NCBI RefSeq assembly: GCF_012272695.1
Contig: NZ_CP050902.1
Location: 1,302,001-1,366,000 of the forward strand
Length of the DNA: 64,000 bases
Direction: 5' to 3'
Source of the DNA: Nocardioides sp. JQ2195
GTDB taxonomy: Bacteria > Actinomycetota > Actinomycetes > Propionibacteriales > Nocardioidaceae
Every line of letters starts with the position of its first letter. Position 1 is the first letter of the stretch. The notes beneath the pieces were generated by a model that ran no database searches, had not been told where the DNA came from, and was given only the letters and a program-made list of their open reading frames with translations. The translations under genes were made by a program, and so were the position numbers. Below are positions 55,679 to 64,000 of the stretch, one piece after another.

Positions 55679-57436
55679 TCAGTGACCGCCGCGGAGGGTC
55701 TCGCCCTCGACTTCGTGACGACCGTCGAACTGGTGTCCGTCAGCGGAGTGGTCGAGCCCTGCCTCGAGCGCGTGCTCCTCGTCGGCGTGGTGGTGACCCT
55801 CCTCGAGCTCCTCGGCGGTCGGCTTCTGGATGTTGTCGGCGAACAGCGTCGCCGACAGCTTGGCGCGGACTCCGGAGAGCTTGCCGCCAGGAGCGGCCAC
55901 ACCGTTCTCGTCCACGTCCGAGCCCTGCACGTAGATCTCGTCGCGATCACGCGCGGTGAGCGTGTAGGCGCTCTCCTCGCTGATCGGCAGGTGACGCTCG
56001 GAGTAGCCGCCCTCGGGGGACCGCATGATGATGCCGGTCTCGTAGCCGTGCAGCAGCTTCTCGTTGTCGTGACGCTGCAACGAGATGCACCAACGCTTGG
56101 TGAGGATGAAGACCAGCACCGGGATGATGAACACTGCACCACGCATGAAGTAGGTGATGTGGTTGAGGTTCAGGTGGAACAGCACGGCCAGGACGTCGTT
56201 GCCGCCAGCGGCCCAGAGCAGGCCGTAGAGCGAGATCATCGCGGCGAGGAACGCCGTACGACCCGGAGCGTTGCGGGGACGCTGCAGCAGGTGGTGCTCG
56301 CGCTTGTCGCCGGTCACCCAGGCCTCGAGGAACGGCCAGGACAGCACCATCACCAACAGACCGATCGGAATGAGCTGGCCGGGAACGAAGATGTTCCACG
56401 ACAGCGTGTGACCGAAGAGGTGGGTCTCCCAGCCGGGCATGATGCGCAGCGTTCCTTCGGCGAGACCCATGTACCAGTCGGGTTGGGACCCGGCGGTCAC
56501 CTTCGAGGGGTCGTAGGGGCCGTACTTCCACACCGGGTTGATCGTCATCAGGCCACCCATCAAGGCGGAGGTGCCGAACACGATGAAGAAGAAGCCGCCA
56601 GCCTTGGCCATGTAGACGGGGAGCATCGGGAACCCGACGACGTTCTCCTCGGTGCGACCGGGGCCGGGCCACTGCGTGTGCTTGTGGTAGACGAGCAGCA
56701 GCATGTGGGCTGCGATCAGGGCCAGGATCAGGCCCGGGATCAGCAGGATGTGGGCCATGTAGAGGCGCGGGATGATGAGCTCACCCGGGAACTCGCCGCC
56801 GAACATGAAGAACGACATGTAGGTGCCCACGACCGGCGTGGCCTTCACGAGACCGTCAGCGATCCGCATGCCCGTGCCGGAGAGCAGGTCGTCGGGGAGG
56901 GAGTATCCGGCGAAGCCCTCCAGGATGCCCAGGAGGATCAGCATGCCGCCGATCACCCAGTTGATCTCACGCGGCTTGCGGAACGCACCGGTGAGGAAGA
57001 CGCGCATCATGTGCACGAGCATCGAGGCGATGAACAGCATCGCTGCCCAGTGGTGCATCTGACGGACCATCAGGCCGCCGCGGACGTCGAACGAGATGTC
57101 CAGCGTCGACGCGAAGGCCTCCGACATGTGCATTCCGTTGAGCTCGGCGTAGGAGCCGAAGTACTGGACCTCGGCCATCGACGGCTTGAACCAGAAGGTC
57201 AGGAAGACGCCGGTGATCAGGAGCACGACGAAGGACCACAGTGCGATCTCGCCGAGCATGAAGGACCAGTGGTCGGGGAAGACCTTGCGGAGGTTCTTCT
57301 TGGCCGCCGTGGCCAGGCCGAGGCGCTCGTCTGCCCAACCGACGACCTTGGCACCACGCCCCTGCTTCTTGGCCGAGGCGGCGGTCTTGCCGTTGGTGGT
57401 GGCCACGGAGCTCGCGACGTTGCTGGATGAACTCAT
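55679..57436 (-). CDS. qcrB: Cytochrome bc1 complex cytochrome b subunit
   Basis: 585 residues, the long actinobacterial form. The N-terminal eight-helix cytochrome b core carries haem ligands in MRQMHHWAAMLFIASMLVHMM and LYMAHILLIPGLILALIAAHM. The PEWY-like quinol site appears as QPDWYMGL, the actinobacterial variant. A hydrophilic C-terminal extension of about 120 residues contains PISEESAYTLTARDRDEIY and a His-rich tail. It oxidises menaquinol and, with QcrA, QcrC and the aa3 oxidase, forms a III-IV supercomplex in relatives. It overlaps qcrA by 4 bases. Confidence 0.97.
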   Translation of the reverse strand: MSSSSNVASSVATTNGKTAASAKKQGRGAKVVGWADERLGLATAAKKNLRKVFPDHWSFMLGEIALWSFVVLLITGVFLTFWFKPSMAEVQYFGSYAELNGMHMSEAFASTLDISFDVRGGLMVRQMHHWAAMLFIASMLVHMMRVFLTGAFRKPREINWVIGGMLILLGILEGFAGYSLPDDLLSGTGMRIADGLVKATPVVGTYMSFFMFGGEFPGELIIPRLYMAHILLIPGLILALIAAHMLLLVYHKHTQWPGPGRTEENVVGFPMLPVYMAKAGGFFFIVFGTSALMGGLMTINPVWKYGPYDPSKVTAGSQPDWYMGLAEGTLRIMPGWETHLFGHTLSWNIFVPGQLIPIGLLVMVLSWPFLEAWVTGDKREHHLLQRPRNAPGRTAFLAAMISLYGLLWAAGGNDVLAVLFHLNLNHITYFMRGAVFIIPVLVFILTKRWCISLQRHDNEKLLHGYETGIIMRSPEGGYSERHLPISEESAYTLTARDRDEIYVQGSDVDENGVAAPGGKLSGVRAKLSATLFADNIQKPTAEELEEGHHHADEEHALEAGLDHSADGHQFDGRHEVEGETLRGGH

Positions 57437-58518
57437 TCGGAGTCACGCTCCCAATAGCTAGGACCGACTGGTTCCACGAAGTCGCTCCGGGCGACCAGGT
57501 AGCCGTCCTTCACGGTGAGCGGCAACTGGGGGAGTGCGCGGGCGGCGGGGCCGAAGACCACGCGGCCGCCGTCGGCCAGGTCGAAGGTGGACTGGTGGCA
57601 CGGGCAGAGCAGGTGGTGGGTCTGCTGCTCGTTGAGCGAGATCGGGCACCCGACGTGGGTGCAGATCTTGGAGAACGCGACGATGCCGTTGACCGACCAG
57701 TTCTCGGGGGAACGCTCCGAGAACGTCTGATCCTTGGGCTCCATGCGCAGCAGGATCACCGACGACTTCGACTTCTCGACCTGGAGGTCGACGCCCTCGA
57801 GGTACTTCACGCCGCGGCTGTGGCCCTCCTGCTCCACCTCCTCGGAGTGAGGAATGACCAGACCCTCGGGCTGGGCGTTCATCAGGTCGCCGACCTCGAG
57901 CTGCTCCGGACGCACCGGGGTGCCGGTCACGTCCCGGACGATGCGGGTGCCGGACTTCCAGATGGTGCGCTCGAGCTTCTTGCCGGGCAGCGGACCGAGG
58001 TCGCGCAGACCCACGATCAGCGGGAGGCCGACGAAGCCGAGGGCCCCGATCATCGTGTTGCGAATCAGCGGGCGACGGGCGATGCCCGACTCCTCGAGAC
58101 CCGCGGAGAGTGCGGCGAGAGTGGCCTCGCGGTCCTCCTCGGAGGAGGACGCCGGGTGCCGCAGCTCGGAGATCTCGACGTCACCCATGAGCTTGCGGGC
58201 CCAATGGATGATGCCGATGCCGATGAACATCAGCGCGAGGCCGAGGGTGGTGCCGAGGGCGATGTTGGAGGCGCCCAGGCCGATGAACGTGTCGGTCTCG
58301 TCCTTGATGTCGAGCGTGAAGTAGGCGACACAGAAGAGCACAGCCATGAGCATCGAGGCGACGAAGAAGCCCGCCACCTGGCGCTCGGCGCGGCGCTCGG
58401 CCTTCTCGTCGACGTCGGTGGGACGCGGCCGGTGGGCTGGCAGGCCCGGGTTGACGATGGGCTCCTCGATGGGGGCCGGCAGGTTGTTCGACGACCCTGC
58501 GTCGTGGTGGTCGCTCAC
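57433..58518 (-). CDS. qcrA: Cytochrome bc1 complex Rieske iron-sulfur subunit
   Basis: 361 residues. Three membrane helices (about 50-70, 82-105, 160-180), as in other actinobacterial QcrA proteins, precede the Rieske domain with the ligands CTHVGCP and CPCHQSTFD. A hydrophilic N-terminus of about 45 residues lies in the cytoplasm. The start is GTG 58518, overlapping the qcrC stop by 4 bases. Confidence 0.97.
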   Translation of the reverse strand: MSDHHDAGSSNNLPAPIEEPIVNPGLPAHRPRPTDVDEKAERRAERQVAGFFVASMLMAVLFCVAYFTLDIKDETDTFIGLGASNIALGTTLGLALMFIGIGIIHWARKLMGDVEISELRHPASSSEEDREATLAALSAGLEESGIARRPLIRNTMIGALGFVGLPLIVGLRDLGPLPGKKLERTIWKSGTRIVRDVTGTPVRPEQLEVGDLMNAQPEGLVIPHSEEVEQEGHSRGVKYLEGVDLQVEKSKSSVILLRMEPKDQTFSERSPENWSVNGIVAFSKICTHVGCPISLNEQQTHHLLCPCHQSTFDLADGGRVVFGPAARALPQLPLTVKDGYLVARSDFVEPVGPSYWERDSE

Positions 58519-59411
58519 GCGTTCGTCTCCTCACTGCTGGACTCGGTCTTCTCGGAGCGCGCGGAGTGGGCCGCGATCCAGTAGGCGAAGCCCACCAGGC
58601 CACCGATGCCCAGGATCCACGCGAACATGCCCTCACTCACCGGGCCGAGGCCGCCGAGGCCGAAGCCGCCGTAGCCCGGGTTGTCCTCGATGGCGTTGAG
58701 GTAGGCGATGATCGCTGCCTTGTCCTCGGGCGCGATGTTGCCGTTGGAGAAGACGTCCATCTGGGACGGACCGGTCAGCATGGCCTCGTAGATGTGCTTG
58801 TCGGAGGTCTCGCGCAGGCTCGGCGCCTCCTTGCCCCAGGGCATGGCTCCGCCAGAGCCCTCGAAGTTGTGGCAGGCCGAGCAGTTGGCGAGGAACAGCT
58901 GGCCACCGCGCACGATGGCCTCGCTCTTCTGCTCGCCGGTCAGGTGGTCGAGGCTGTACTCGTCCGACGTCGGGATCGACGGCCCGGGGCCGAGCGAGGC
59001 GACGTACGCAGCGAGCTGCTCGATCTCCTCGTCGCTGTAGAGCTTGTCCTTCACCGCGGCCTGCTGGCCCGGCTGGGACATCGGCATCCGGCCGGTGCCG
59101 ACCTGGAAGTCGACGGCGGCAGCGCCGACACCGATCAGCGAGGGGCCGTACTGGCCGTTCTGGCTGTTGATGCCCTCGCCGTTCTGGCCGTGGCAGAAGG
59201 CGCAGCCGACCAGGAAGAGCTCGCGGCCGGCCGCGATCTGCTCATCCTGGTTGTCCGAGCCCTTCTCAGCGTTGGCCGGAGCGAAGGCGGCGTACATGGT
59301 GCCGGTGAACAGCAGGCCAAGGAGCATGACCAGGAGCCCGGCAAGCGGCCGCCGGCGGTGCCGTGAGACACGGCCGGCCAAGCGGTTGAGAGGGCGATTC
59401 AGAAGACGCAC
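58515..59411 (-). CDS. qcrC: Cytochrome bc1 complex dihaem cytochrome c subunit
   Basis: 298 residues. A signal anchor near residues 22-45 is followed by two class I cytochrome c domains with haem sites CAFCHGQNGEG and CSACHNFEG, axial methionines probably in GRMPMSQPG and the later MDVFSNGNIAP region, and a C-terminal helix (ILGIGGLVGFAYWIA). The two haems replace a soluble cytochrome c and pass electrons directly to the oxidase CuA site. The start is GTG; 34 bases separate it from ctaE. Confidence 0.97.
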   Translation of the reverse strand: MRLLNRPLNRLAGRVSRHRRRPLAGLLVMLLGLLFTGTMYAAFAPANAEKGSDNQDEQIAAGRELFLVGCAFCHGQNGEGINSQNGQYGPSLIGVGAAAVDFQVGTGRMPMSQPGQQAAVKDKLYSDEEIEQLAAYVASLGPGPSIPTSDEYSLDHLTGEQKSEAIVRGGQLFLANCSACHNFEGSGGAMPWGKEAPSLRETSDKHIYEAMLTGPSQMDVFSNGNIAPEDKAAIIAYLNAIEDNPGYGGFGLGGLGPVSEGMFAWILGIGGLVGFAYWIAAHSARSEKTESSSEETNA

Positions 59412-59445
59412 GTTCAGTCCCTATGTCCTAGATCTTTGTCCGGTG

Positions 59446-60093
59446 CTACTTGATCAGATAGATGGTCGCGAAGAGACCGATCCACACAACGTCGACGAAG
59501 TGCCAGTAGTAGGACACGACGATCGCGCTCACAGCCTGCTCATGGGTGAAGCGGCGGGCCAGGTAGGTGCGTCCGAGGACGAACAGGAACGCAATCAGAC
59601 CACCGGTCACGTGGATGCCGTGGAAGCCAGTGGTGAGGTAGAAGACCGTCCCGTAGGAGTTCGCCGGGATGGTGAGCCCGTGGTGGATGAGCTCGGCGTA
59701 CTCGGTGGCCTGGCCGCCGATGAAGACGGCACCCATCACGAAGGTGAGGATGAACCACTCACGAAGGCCCCATCCGGGCACGTTGAAGATGGAGCCCTTT
59801 CGGCCCACCTGCCCGCGCTCGGCGGCGAAGACGCCCAGCTGGCAGGTCACCGACGACAACACCAGGATCGTGGTGTTGGTCGAGGCAAACGGAAGGTTCA
59901 ACAGCTCCGTCTGGCTCGCCCACAGGGACTCGCTCTGAGCCCTGATGGTGAAGTAGCACGCAAACAGCGCGGCAAAGAACATCAGCTCGCTCGAGAGCCA
60001 GATGATCGTGCCTACGCTGACCATGCTGGGACGGTCATGATGCCCGTGTAGACGGGACGCCGGAATCGCAGTTGCAGTCGCCACGGGCCTCAT
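59446..60093 (-). CDS. ctaE: Cytochrome c oxidase subunit III
   Basis: 215 residues, five-helix form. [20 protein letters not shown] at the N-terminus, [20 protein letters not shown] in the middle and [19 protein letters not shown] with [15 protein letters not shown] at the end are all family motifs. It is the first gene of the leftward operon ctaE-qcrC-qcrA-qcrB, so one oxidase subunit is co-expressed with the bc1 complex and the rest are not. ATG 60093 is chosen; a longer upstream frame overlaps the divergent promoter region. Confidence 0.96.
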   Translation of the reverse strand: MRPVATATAIPASRLHGHHDRPSMVSVGTIIWLSSELMFFAALFACYFTIRAQSESLWASQTELLNLPFASTNTTILVLSSVTCQLGVFAAERGQVGRKGSIFNVPGWGLREWFILTFVMGAVFIGGQATEYAELIHHGLTIPANSYGTVFYLTTGFHGIHVTGGLIAFLFVLGRTYLARRFTHEQAVSAIVVSYYWHFVDVVWIGLFATIYLIK

Positions 60094-60158
60094 TATGTCG
60101 GAGGTTCGTCCGGAGGGCACCCCGACCCCCTGAAGTTGGGCGTCATAAAGTTCACACC

Positions 60159-61106
60159 GTGGAGTTTCCCCGTGCATTTGTCCCGTTCGATGCGGGTTCC
60201 AACCTGTCTCGATTCACTTTCAGCAGCGTCTTCACCGACTGGGCGCTGGACCCGTTGCTGTTCATCGGCGCCGTCTGGGCGGTCGGGTTGTACGTCATCG
60301 GGGTGATCGTCCTCCACCGCCGGGGCGATCGCTGGCCCGTGGGCCGGTCGATCGCGTTCATCGGGGCCGGCATGGGTGGGTTCATCTTCGCCACCGCCTC
60401 GGGAGTGTCGACCTATGACACGACCCTGTTGAGCGTGCACATGGTCCAGCACATGATCCTGTCGATGTGGGTGCCGCTCTTCCTGGCCCTCGGTGCCCCG
60501 GTCACGCTCGCCCTGCGGGTCCTGCCGGGCACGTCGCGACGCGGCCCGCGCAGCTGGTTGTTGAAGCTCCTGCACTCCCGGGTGGCCACGGTGCTCTCCT
60601 TCCCCCCGTTGGCGTTCGCGTTCTACGTGCTCTCCCCTTGGGCGCTCTACTTCACGAGCTGGTACGACGCCTCGCTCGCGTCGACCTACGTCCACGAGGT
60701 GATGCACGTCCACCTGGTGGCGGTCGGGGCCCTGTTCTTCTGGCCTCTGCTGGGCATCGACCCGGTGCCCGGGCGCGTGGGATATCCGTTCCGGCTCCTG
60801 CTGATCGTCCTGACCCTGCCGTTCCACGCCTTCCTCGGGATCACGATCATGGACCAGGACTCCCTGATCGGTGAGAGCCACTACGCGCAGCTTCGTGAGG
60901 GGCCGATGGGGGACTGGCTCCCGTCGATGGCCGGCGACCAGCACCTGGCCGGGGGGATTCTCTGGGGGTCGGGTGACCTGATCGCGCTGGTCTTCTTCGG
61001 TGTGCTGTTCGTGCAGTGGGTGCGGTCCTCGATGGCCGAGGCCAAGCGCGTGGACCGCCAGCTCGACCGCGAGGAAGCCCGCGCCGCCCGTCCTGGCGGT
61101 GGTTGA
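60159..61106 (+). CDS. CtaG-type cytochrome oxidase assembly protein
   Basis: 315 residues, about seven membrane helices. [22 protein letters not shown], followed by [16 protein letters not shown] and later [23 protein letters not shown], is the caa3-type CtaG (PF09678-like) pattern; the conserved histidines may bind copper for delivery to the oxidase. It is divergent from ctaE, from a shared 65-base region. The last residues (RPGGG) and the stop are encoded by the first unit of a 24-bp tandem repeat. Confidence 0.9.
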   Translation: MEFPRAFVPFDAGSNLSRFTFSSVFTDWALDPLLFIGAVWAVGLYVIGVIVLHRRGDRWPVGRSIAFIGAGMGGFIFATASGVSTYDTTLLSVHMVQHMILSMWVPLFLALGAPVTLALRVLPGTSRRGPRSWLLKLLHSRVATVLSFPPLAFAFYVLSPWALYFTSWYDASLASTYVHEVMHVHLVAVGALFFWPLLGIDPVPGRVGYPFRLLLIVLTLPFHAFLGITIMDQDSLIGESHYAQLREGPMGDWLPSMAGDQHLAGGILWGSGDLIALVFFGVLFVQWVRSSMAEAKRVDRQLDREEARAARPGGG

Positions 61107-61154
61107 GCCGCCCGTCCTGGCGGTGGTTGAGCCGCCCGTCCTGGCGGTGGTTGA
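61083..61154 (+). repeat. 24-bp tandem repeat, three copies
   Basis: The unit GCCGCCCGTCCTGGCGGTGGTTGA is repeated exactly three times. The first copy encodes the C-terminus and TGA stop of the CtaG-like gene; the last copy runs into the REP-like element at 61146. The duplication therefore includes the left end of that element. Confidence 0.9.
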
Positions 61155-61184
61155 GGAGCGAGGAACGAGCGTCTCGAAACCACC
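61146..61184 (+). repeat. REP-like palindromic repeat, type copy
   Basis: GGTGGTTGAGGAGCGAGGAA followed by CGAGCGTCTCGAAACCACC. It is the most complete copy, with GGTGGTT/AACCACC ends as inverted repeats, between the CtaG-like gene and the receiver-like gene. Confidence 0.88.
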
Positions 61185-61212
61185 TCACGAGACCCATGCC
61201 CACCACGACGGC

Positions 61213-61218
61213 TAGCAT
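61213..61218 (+). promoter_or_regulatory. Putative -10 (TAGCAT) for leaderless receiver-like gene
   Basis: TAGCAT is 7 bases before GTG 61226 with no ribosome binding site. Confidence 0.5.
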
Positions 61219-61225
61219 CGACTCC

Positions 61226-61633
61226 GTGACCGACACCACTGCCCCGCTCCAGATCCTGGTCTACAGCGACGACGTCAACACGCGCGAACAGGTGATCCTC
61301 GCGCTCGGTCGCCGTCCGCACCCGGACCTGCCCGAGTTCGAGTACGTCGAGGTGGCCACCGAGCCGGTCGTGATCCAGCACATGGATTCCGGCAGGATCG
61401 ACCTCGCGATCCTCGACGGTGAAGCCGTGCCCGCGGGAGGCATGGGCATCGCCAAGCAGCTGAAGGACGAGATCTTCGAGTGCCCGCCGCTGATGGTCCT
61501 GACCGGACGACCCCACGACGCGTGGCTGGCGACCTGGTCGCGAGCCGACGGAGCGGTGCCCCACCCGATCGACCCGATCGCGTTGTCCACCGCCGTGGTG
61601 AACCTGCTCCGTCCGCAGGTGCCGGCGACGTGA
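61226..61633 (+). CDS. Receiver-like (pseudo-receiver) protein
   Basis: 135 residues with a response-regulator receiver fold and no output domain. LQILVYSDDVNTREQVILAL gives the first strand and acidic pair, RIDLAILDGEAVPAGGMGIA the candidate phospho-acceptor Asp, and PPLMVLTGRPHDAWL the Thr. The invariant Lys of active receivers is replaced by His in GAVPHPIDPIAL, so phosphorylation may be lost or altered. GTG 61226 fits the leaderless spacing; an ATG at 61196 lies within the preceding repeat region. It overlaps trpD by 4 bases. Partner unknown. Confidence 0.75.
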   Translation: MTDTTAPLQILVYSDDVNTREQVILALGRRPHPDLPEFEYVEVATEPVVIQHMDSGRIDLAILDGEAVPAGGMGIAKQLKDEIFECPPLMVLTGRPHDAWLATWSRADGAVPHPIDPIALSTAVVNLLRPQVPAT

Positions 61634-62664
61634 CCGCGTTGACCTGGCCCGACGTCCTCACCTCGGTCGTCGGTCGCAACGACCTGTCCTCGGAGCAGAC
61701 CCGTTGGGCCATGGGCCAGATCCTCACCGGGCAGGCGACGCCGTCCCAGATCGCCGGCTTCGCGACCGCGCTCCAGTCGAAGGGAGTGACGGTCGAGGAG
61801 GTCAACGGACTGGTCGACGCGATGTTCGCCCAGGCGACGCCGCTGTCGGTCCCGGGGCGCAGTCTCGACATCGTCGGGACCGGGGGCGACCGATCGTTCT
61901 CGGTGAACATCTCCTCGATGGCCTCGATCGTGGCTGCCGGAGCCGGCGCCCAGGTCGTCAAGCACGGCAACCGCTCGGCCTCGTCGAAGTCGGGATCCGC
62001 AGACGTGCTCGAGGCGATGGGCGTGCGGCTCGACCTCGACCCTGCCGGTGTGGCCAAGGTGGCAGCCCAGGCGGGCATCACGTTCTGCTTCGCCCCGATC
62101 TTCCACTCCGCGCTGCGTCATGCCGGTGTGCCCCGACGTGAGTTGGGCATCGCGACGTTCTTCAACATCCTCGGTCCGCTGACCAATCCTGCCCGCCCGT
62201 CAGCGGCCGCCATCGGGTGCGCGTTCCCCGGCATGTCCGAGGTGATCGCCGGTGTGTTCGCCAAGCGCAGCGTGGACGCACTGGTGTTCCGGGGTGACGA
62301 CGGGCTCGACGAGCTCACCACGACCACCACCTCGCAGGTCTGGTCGGTGCACGACGGCGAGGTCAGCAGGTCGACGCTCGACCCGCGAGAGCTGGGGCTC
62401 CCGCTGGCCACCGCAGAAGACCTGCGTGGCGGCGACACCCAGCACAACGCGGACGTGATCCGTCGGATCCTGGCCGGCGAGACCGGTCCGGTGCGCGACG
62501 CGGTCGTGCTCAACGCCGGCGCGGCGCTGGCCGTCTTCGACGGCGACCTCGGTGACGTCAATGCCGCGGTGGCCGCGGGCATGTCGCGGGCGGCCGAGGC
62601 GATCGACTCGGGAGCTGCACGGGGAACCCTCGAGCGCTGGGTCACCGCCTGCGCGAGCGCCTGA
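61630..62664 (+). CDS. trpD: Anthranilate phosphoribosyltransferase
   Basis: 344 residues. This is the second step of tryptophan synthesis. The PRPP-binding loop is IVGTGGDRSFSVNISSMASI; VVKHGNRSASSKSGSADVLEAMG, IFHSALRHAGVPRRELGIATFFNILGPLTNP and GLDELTTTT are further family motifs. Other trp genes are absent nearby, as in Mycobacterium where trpD also stands alone beside ctaE. The start is GTG, coupled to the receiver-like gene. Confidence 0.97.
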   Translation: MTALTWPDVLTSVVGRNDLSSEQTRWAMGQILTGQATPSQIAGFATALQSKGVTVEEVNGLVDAMFAQATPLSVPGRSLDIVGTGGDRSFSVNISSMASIVAAGAGAQVVKHGNRSASSKSGSADVLEAMGVRLDLDPAGVAKVAAQAGITFCFAPIFHSALRHAGVPRRELGIATFFNILGPLTNPARPSAAAIGCAFPGMSEVIAGVFAKRSVDALVFRGDDGLDELTTTTTSQVWSVHDGEVSRSTLDPRELGLPLATAEDLRGGDTQHNADVIRRILAGETGPVRDAVVLNAGAALAVFDGDLGDVNAAVAAGMSRAAEAIDSGAARGTLERWVTACASA

Positions 62665-62673
62665 CCCGGTCGC

Positions 62674-63294
62674 TCACAGCTCCAGGACGAAGGCGCCGTC
62701 CTCCGGCCGGAACCCGAGCTTCGCGTAGTAGGGCGCAACCATCGCGGGAGAGGTGACCACGCGGCGTACGCCGGCCTCCCGGAGCGTGCCCAATCTCCTC
62801 CACACGAAGCGGCCGGGGGAGAAGTCCCGGAAGCGCGGGGTCACGTAATCGAGGCGGACGCGTGCAGTGCCGTCGGAGATGGCGAGCACGACCACGCCCA
62901 CGGTCTCCTGGCCCTTCTGCACCAGGTAGACGGTGTCGTCCGGCCCGGGCGCGTCGAAGTCCGGCTGGAACTTCGCGATGTCTGCGCTGCTCCCCACGAG
63001 CACGTGGAACAGGTAGGCGTCGTCGGGCCGCACCTCGAGCACCTCGAAGACCGTGTCGTCGTCCCGGGTGCCGACCAGCTTCACGATGAACCAGATGTTG
63101 ATCGCGCACAGCACGACGTTCATGGCCACCATCGGCCAGATCTCGAGCAGGCCGTTGAAGGCGGTCAGCACGAGGCAGGCGATCAGGTTCAGCACCCGGA
63201 ACCGCAGGACCCGGGCCTGCATCAGTGAGAAGACCAGGAGCGCGCTGCCGCCCCACCCGAGGATGTCGAGCCAGTGGTCGGTCAGCCAGTCCAT
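62674..63294 (-). CDS. Membrane protein with C-terminal GNAT-like domain
   Basis: 206 residues. The first 75 form about three membrane helices (WLDILGWGGSALLVFSLMQARVL type), like YgjV-family inner-membrane proteins. The second part (about 80-206) looks like an acetyltransferase-type fold: VFEVLEVRPDDAYLFHVLVG, DTVYLVQKGQETVGVVVLAI, RLGTLREAGVRRVVTSPAM, and a GNAT-like end YYAKLGFRPEDGAFVLEL. A catalytic role cannot be claimed because no clear acetyl-CoA loop is visible. It converges with trpD. Confidence 0.75.
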   Translation of the reverse strand: MDWLTDHWLDILGWGGSALLVFSLMQARVLRFRVLNLIACLVLTAFNGLLEIWPMVAMNVVLCAINIWFIVKLVGTRDDDTVFEVLEVRPDDAYLFHVLVGSSADIAKFQPDFDAPGPDDTVYLVQKGQETVGVVVLAISDGTARVRLDYVTPRFRDFSPGRFVWRRLGTLREAGVRRVVTSPAMVAPYYAKLGFRPEDGAFVLEL

Positions 63295-63322
63295 CGTCGA
63301 AGGCTAGCGTGTGTGGCCCGGC

Positions 63323-64000
63323 TCAACGGACCGTGAACTTCCACGTCGCCGCCACCAGTGCGTTCCCGTTCAGGTCCTTGATGCCCGTGGTCACCTTGAC
63401 CTTGTAGGTCTTCCCCCGCTCCAGTCGTCGCTTCGGGTTGAGGACTGCGACGGTGCCCGCGCTCTTCATCCTGATCGTTCCGCGCAGCTTCTTCGTGCTC
63501 CCGGCGCGGACCACGAAGAAGGTCTTCGTCGAGACACCCTTCACGGGTTCGCTGAAGGTCACCTTGACGTTGGACTTGCGCTCGGCCGAGTAGGTCGGCG
63601 ACGTCGCACTCACCACCGGCCTCGAACCGTCGACCCGGAACGTGCGCCACGCCGAGGTCCCCAAGGCATTGCGGCCGGAGTCGAGGGCAGAGACCCGCCA
63701 CTTGTACGACCCGTCGGGAACCTGGTCCGTCGTGGCCCAGGCGTTGCCGGCGGTCGTGATGGTCTTCCAGTTGTAGGACTGGGCGGTGTTGCGCACCTCG
63801 AGCTTGTAGGACGTGGCGCCCGGCACCTCGCCCCAGGCGAAGAGCGGACCGTTCGCAGCAACCCGGATCCCGGACGTCGGAGCCGTGAGGGCCGGGACCG
63901 CGCCCACGGAGGTGAACGCCCGTGCGGGCGACCACTGGCCGGGGTTGCGGCTGGAGTCGGTGCGCCGGACCCTCCACAGGTACGCGGAACCCGACGGCGG
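63323..64000 (-). CDS. Secreted repeat protein, C-terminal part (FN3/Ig-like)
   Basis: The frame is open to the right edge, so the start lies outside and at least 225 residues are present. Two fibronectin-III-like segments are visible: one ending YLWRVRRTDSSRNPGQWSPA, and a complete one with LFAWGEVPGATSYKLEVRN and GSYKWRVSALDSGRNALGTS. The last 95 residues (VSATSPTYSAERKSNVKVTF to VAATWKFTVR) form an SbsA-type Ig-like domain (big Ig with KVTFSEPV and LNGNAL). It is probably an extracellular or surface protein; ligand unknown. Confidence 0.8.
   Translation of the reverse strand, partial: PPSGSAYLWRVRRTDSSRNPGQWSPARAFTSVGAVPALTAPTSGIRVAANGPLFAWGEVPGATSYKLEVRNTAQSYNWKTITTAGNAWATTDQVPDGSYKWRVSALDSGRNALGTSAWRTFRVDGSRPVVSATSPTYSAERKSNVKVTFSEPVKGVSTKTFFVVRAGSTKKLRGTIRMKSAGTVAVLNPKRRLERGKTYKVKVTTGIKDLNGNALVAATWKFTVR

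Overview
The window is high-GC chromosomal DNA of an actinomycete. GTG starts are common, genes overlap as GTGA/ATGA, and many genes have a TAnnnT hexamer 6-8 bases before the start codon instead of a ribosome binding site. Gene order follows Mycobacterium in several blocks (rip1-ispG; proS to truB; erpA, glycerate kinase, adoK, ctaC; qcrCAB-ctaE-trpD). The repeat types and mix of genes suggest Nocardioides or a close relative (inference; no rRNA gene is present). No tRNA, rRNA, insertion sequence, prophage or CRISPR array was seen.

Left third (1-30 kb): the end of rip1, a frameshifted GIY-YIG gene between palindromic repeats, ispG, small accessory genes, proS, and then the translation/transcription block rimP-nusA / ylxR-infB-rbfA-truB-ribF. 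This block is interrupted by an opposite-strand phosphatase gene between nusA and ylxR. A two-component system, two consecutive MMPL transporters, rpsO, pnp with a structured leader, and an M16 peptidase follow.

Middle (30-45 kb): dapB, a secreted thermolysin-type protease, paaABCDE (the phenylacetyl-CoA epoxidase), a DMT transporter, a DUF3043 protein, the envelope-stress operon pspA-pspAA-htpX-pspAB, nadA, an acetyltransferase and glycerate kinase.

Right third (45-64 kb): erpA, adoK, a cysteine desulfurase/TusA pair, and the aerobic terminal respiratory chain. Cytochrome oxidase genes ctaC-ctaD-ctaF run rightward, while ctaE-qcrC-qcrA-qcrB (subunit III plus the cytochrome bc1 complex) run leftward toward them; an L,D-transpeptidase, a secreted esterase and an LLM oxidoreductase lie in between. 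A CtaG-like assembly factor, a receiver-like protein, trpD, a membrane protein and an incomplete secreted repeat protein close the window.

The most unusual signals are: a ladder of three start-stop-coupled micro-ORFs in the infB leader; a REP-like palindromic repeat family, one copy of which is translated inside TruB and three of which bracket the broken GIY-YIG gene; a 31-bp tandem repeat with CACGTG cores before glycerate kinase; and widespread leaderless promoter architecture.
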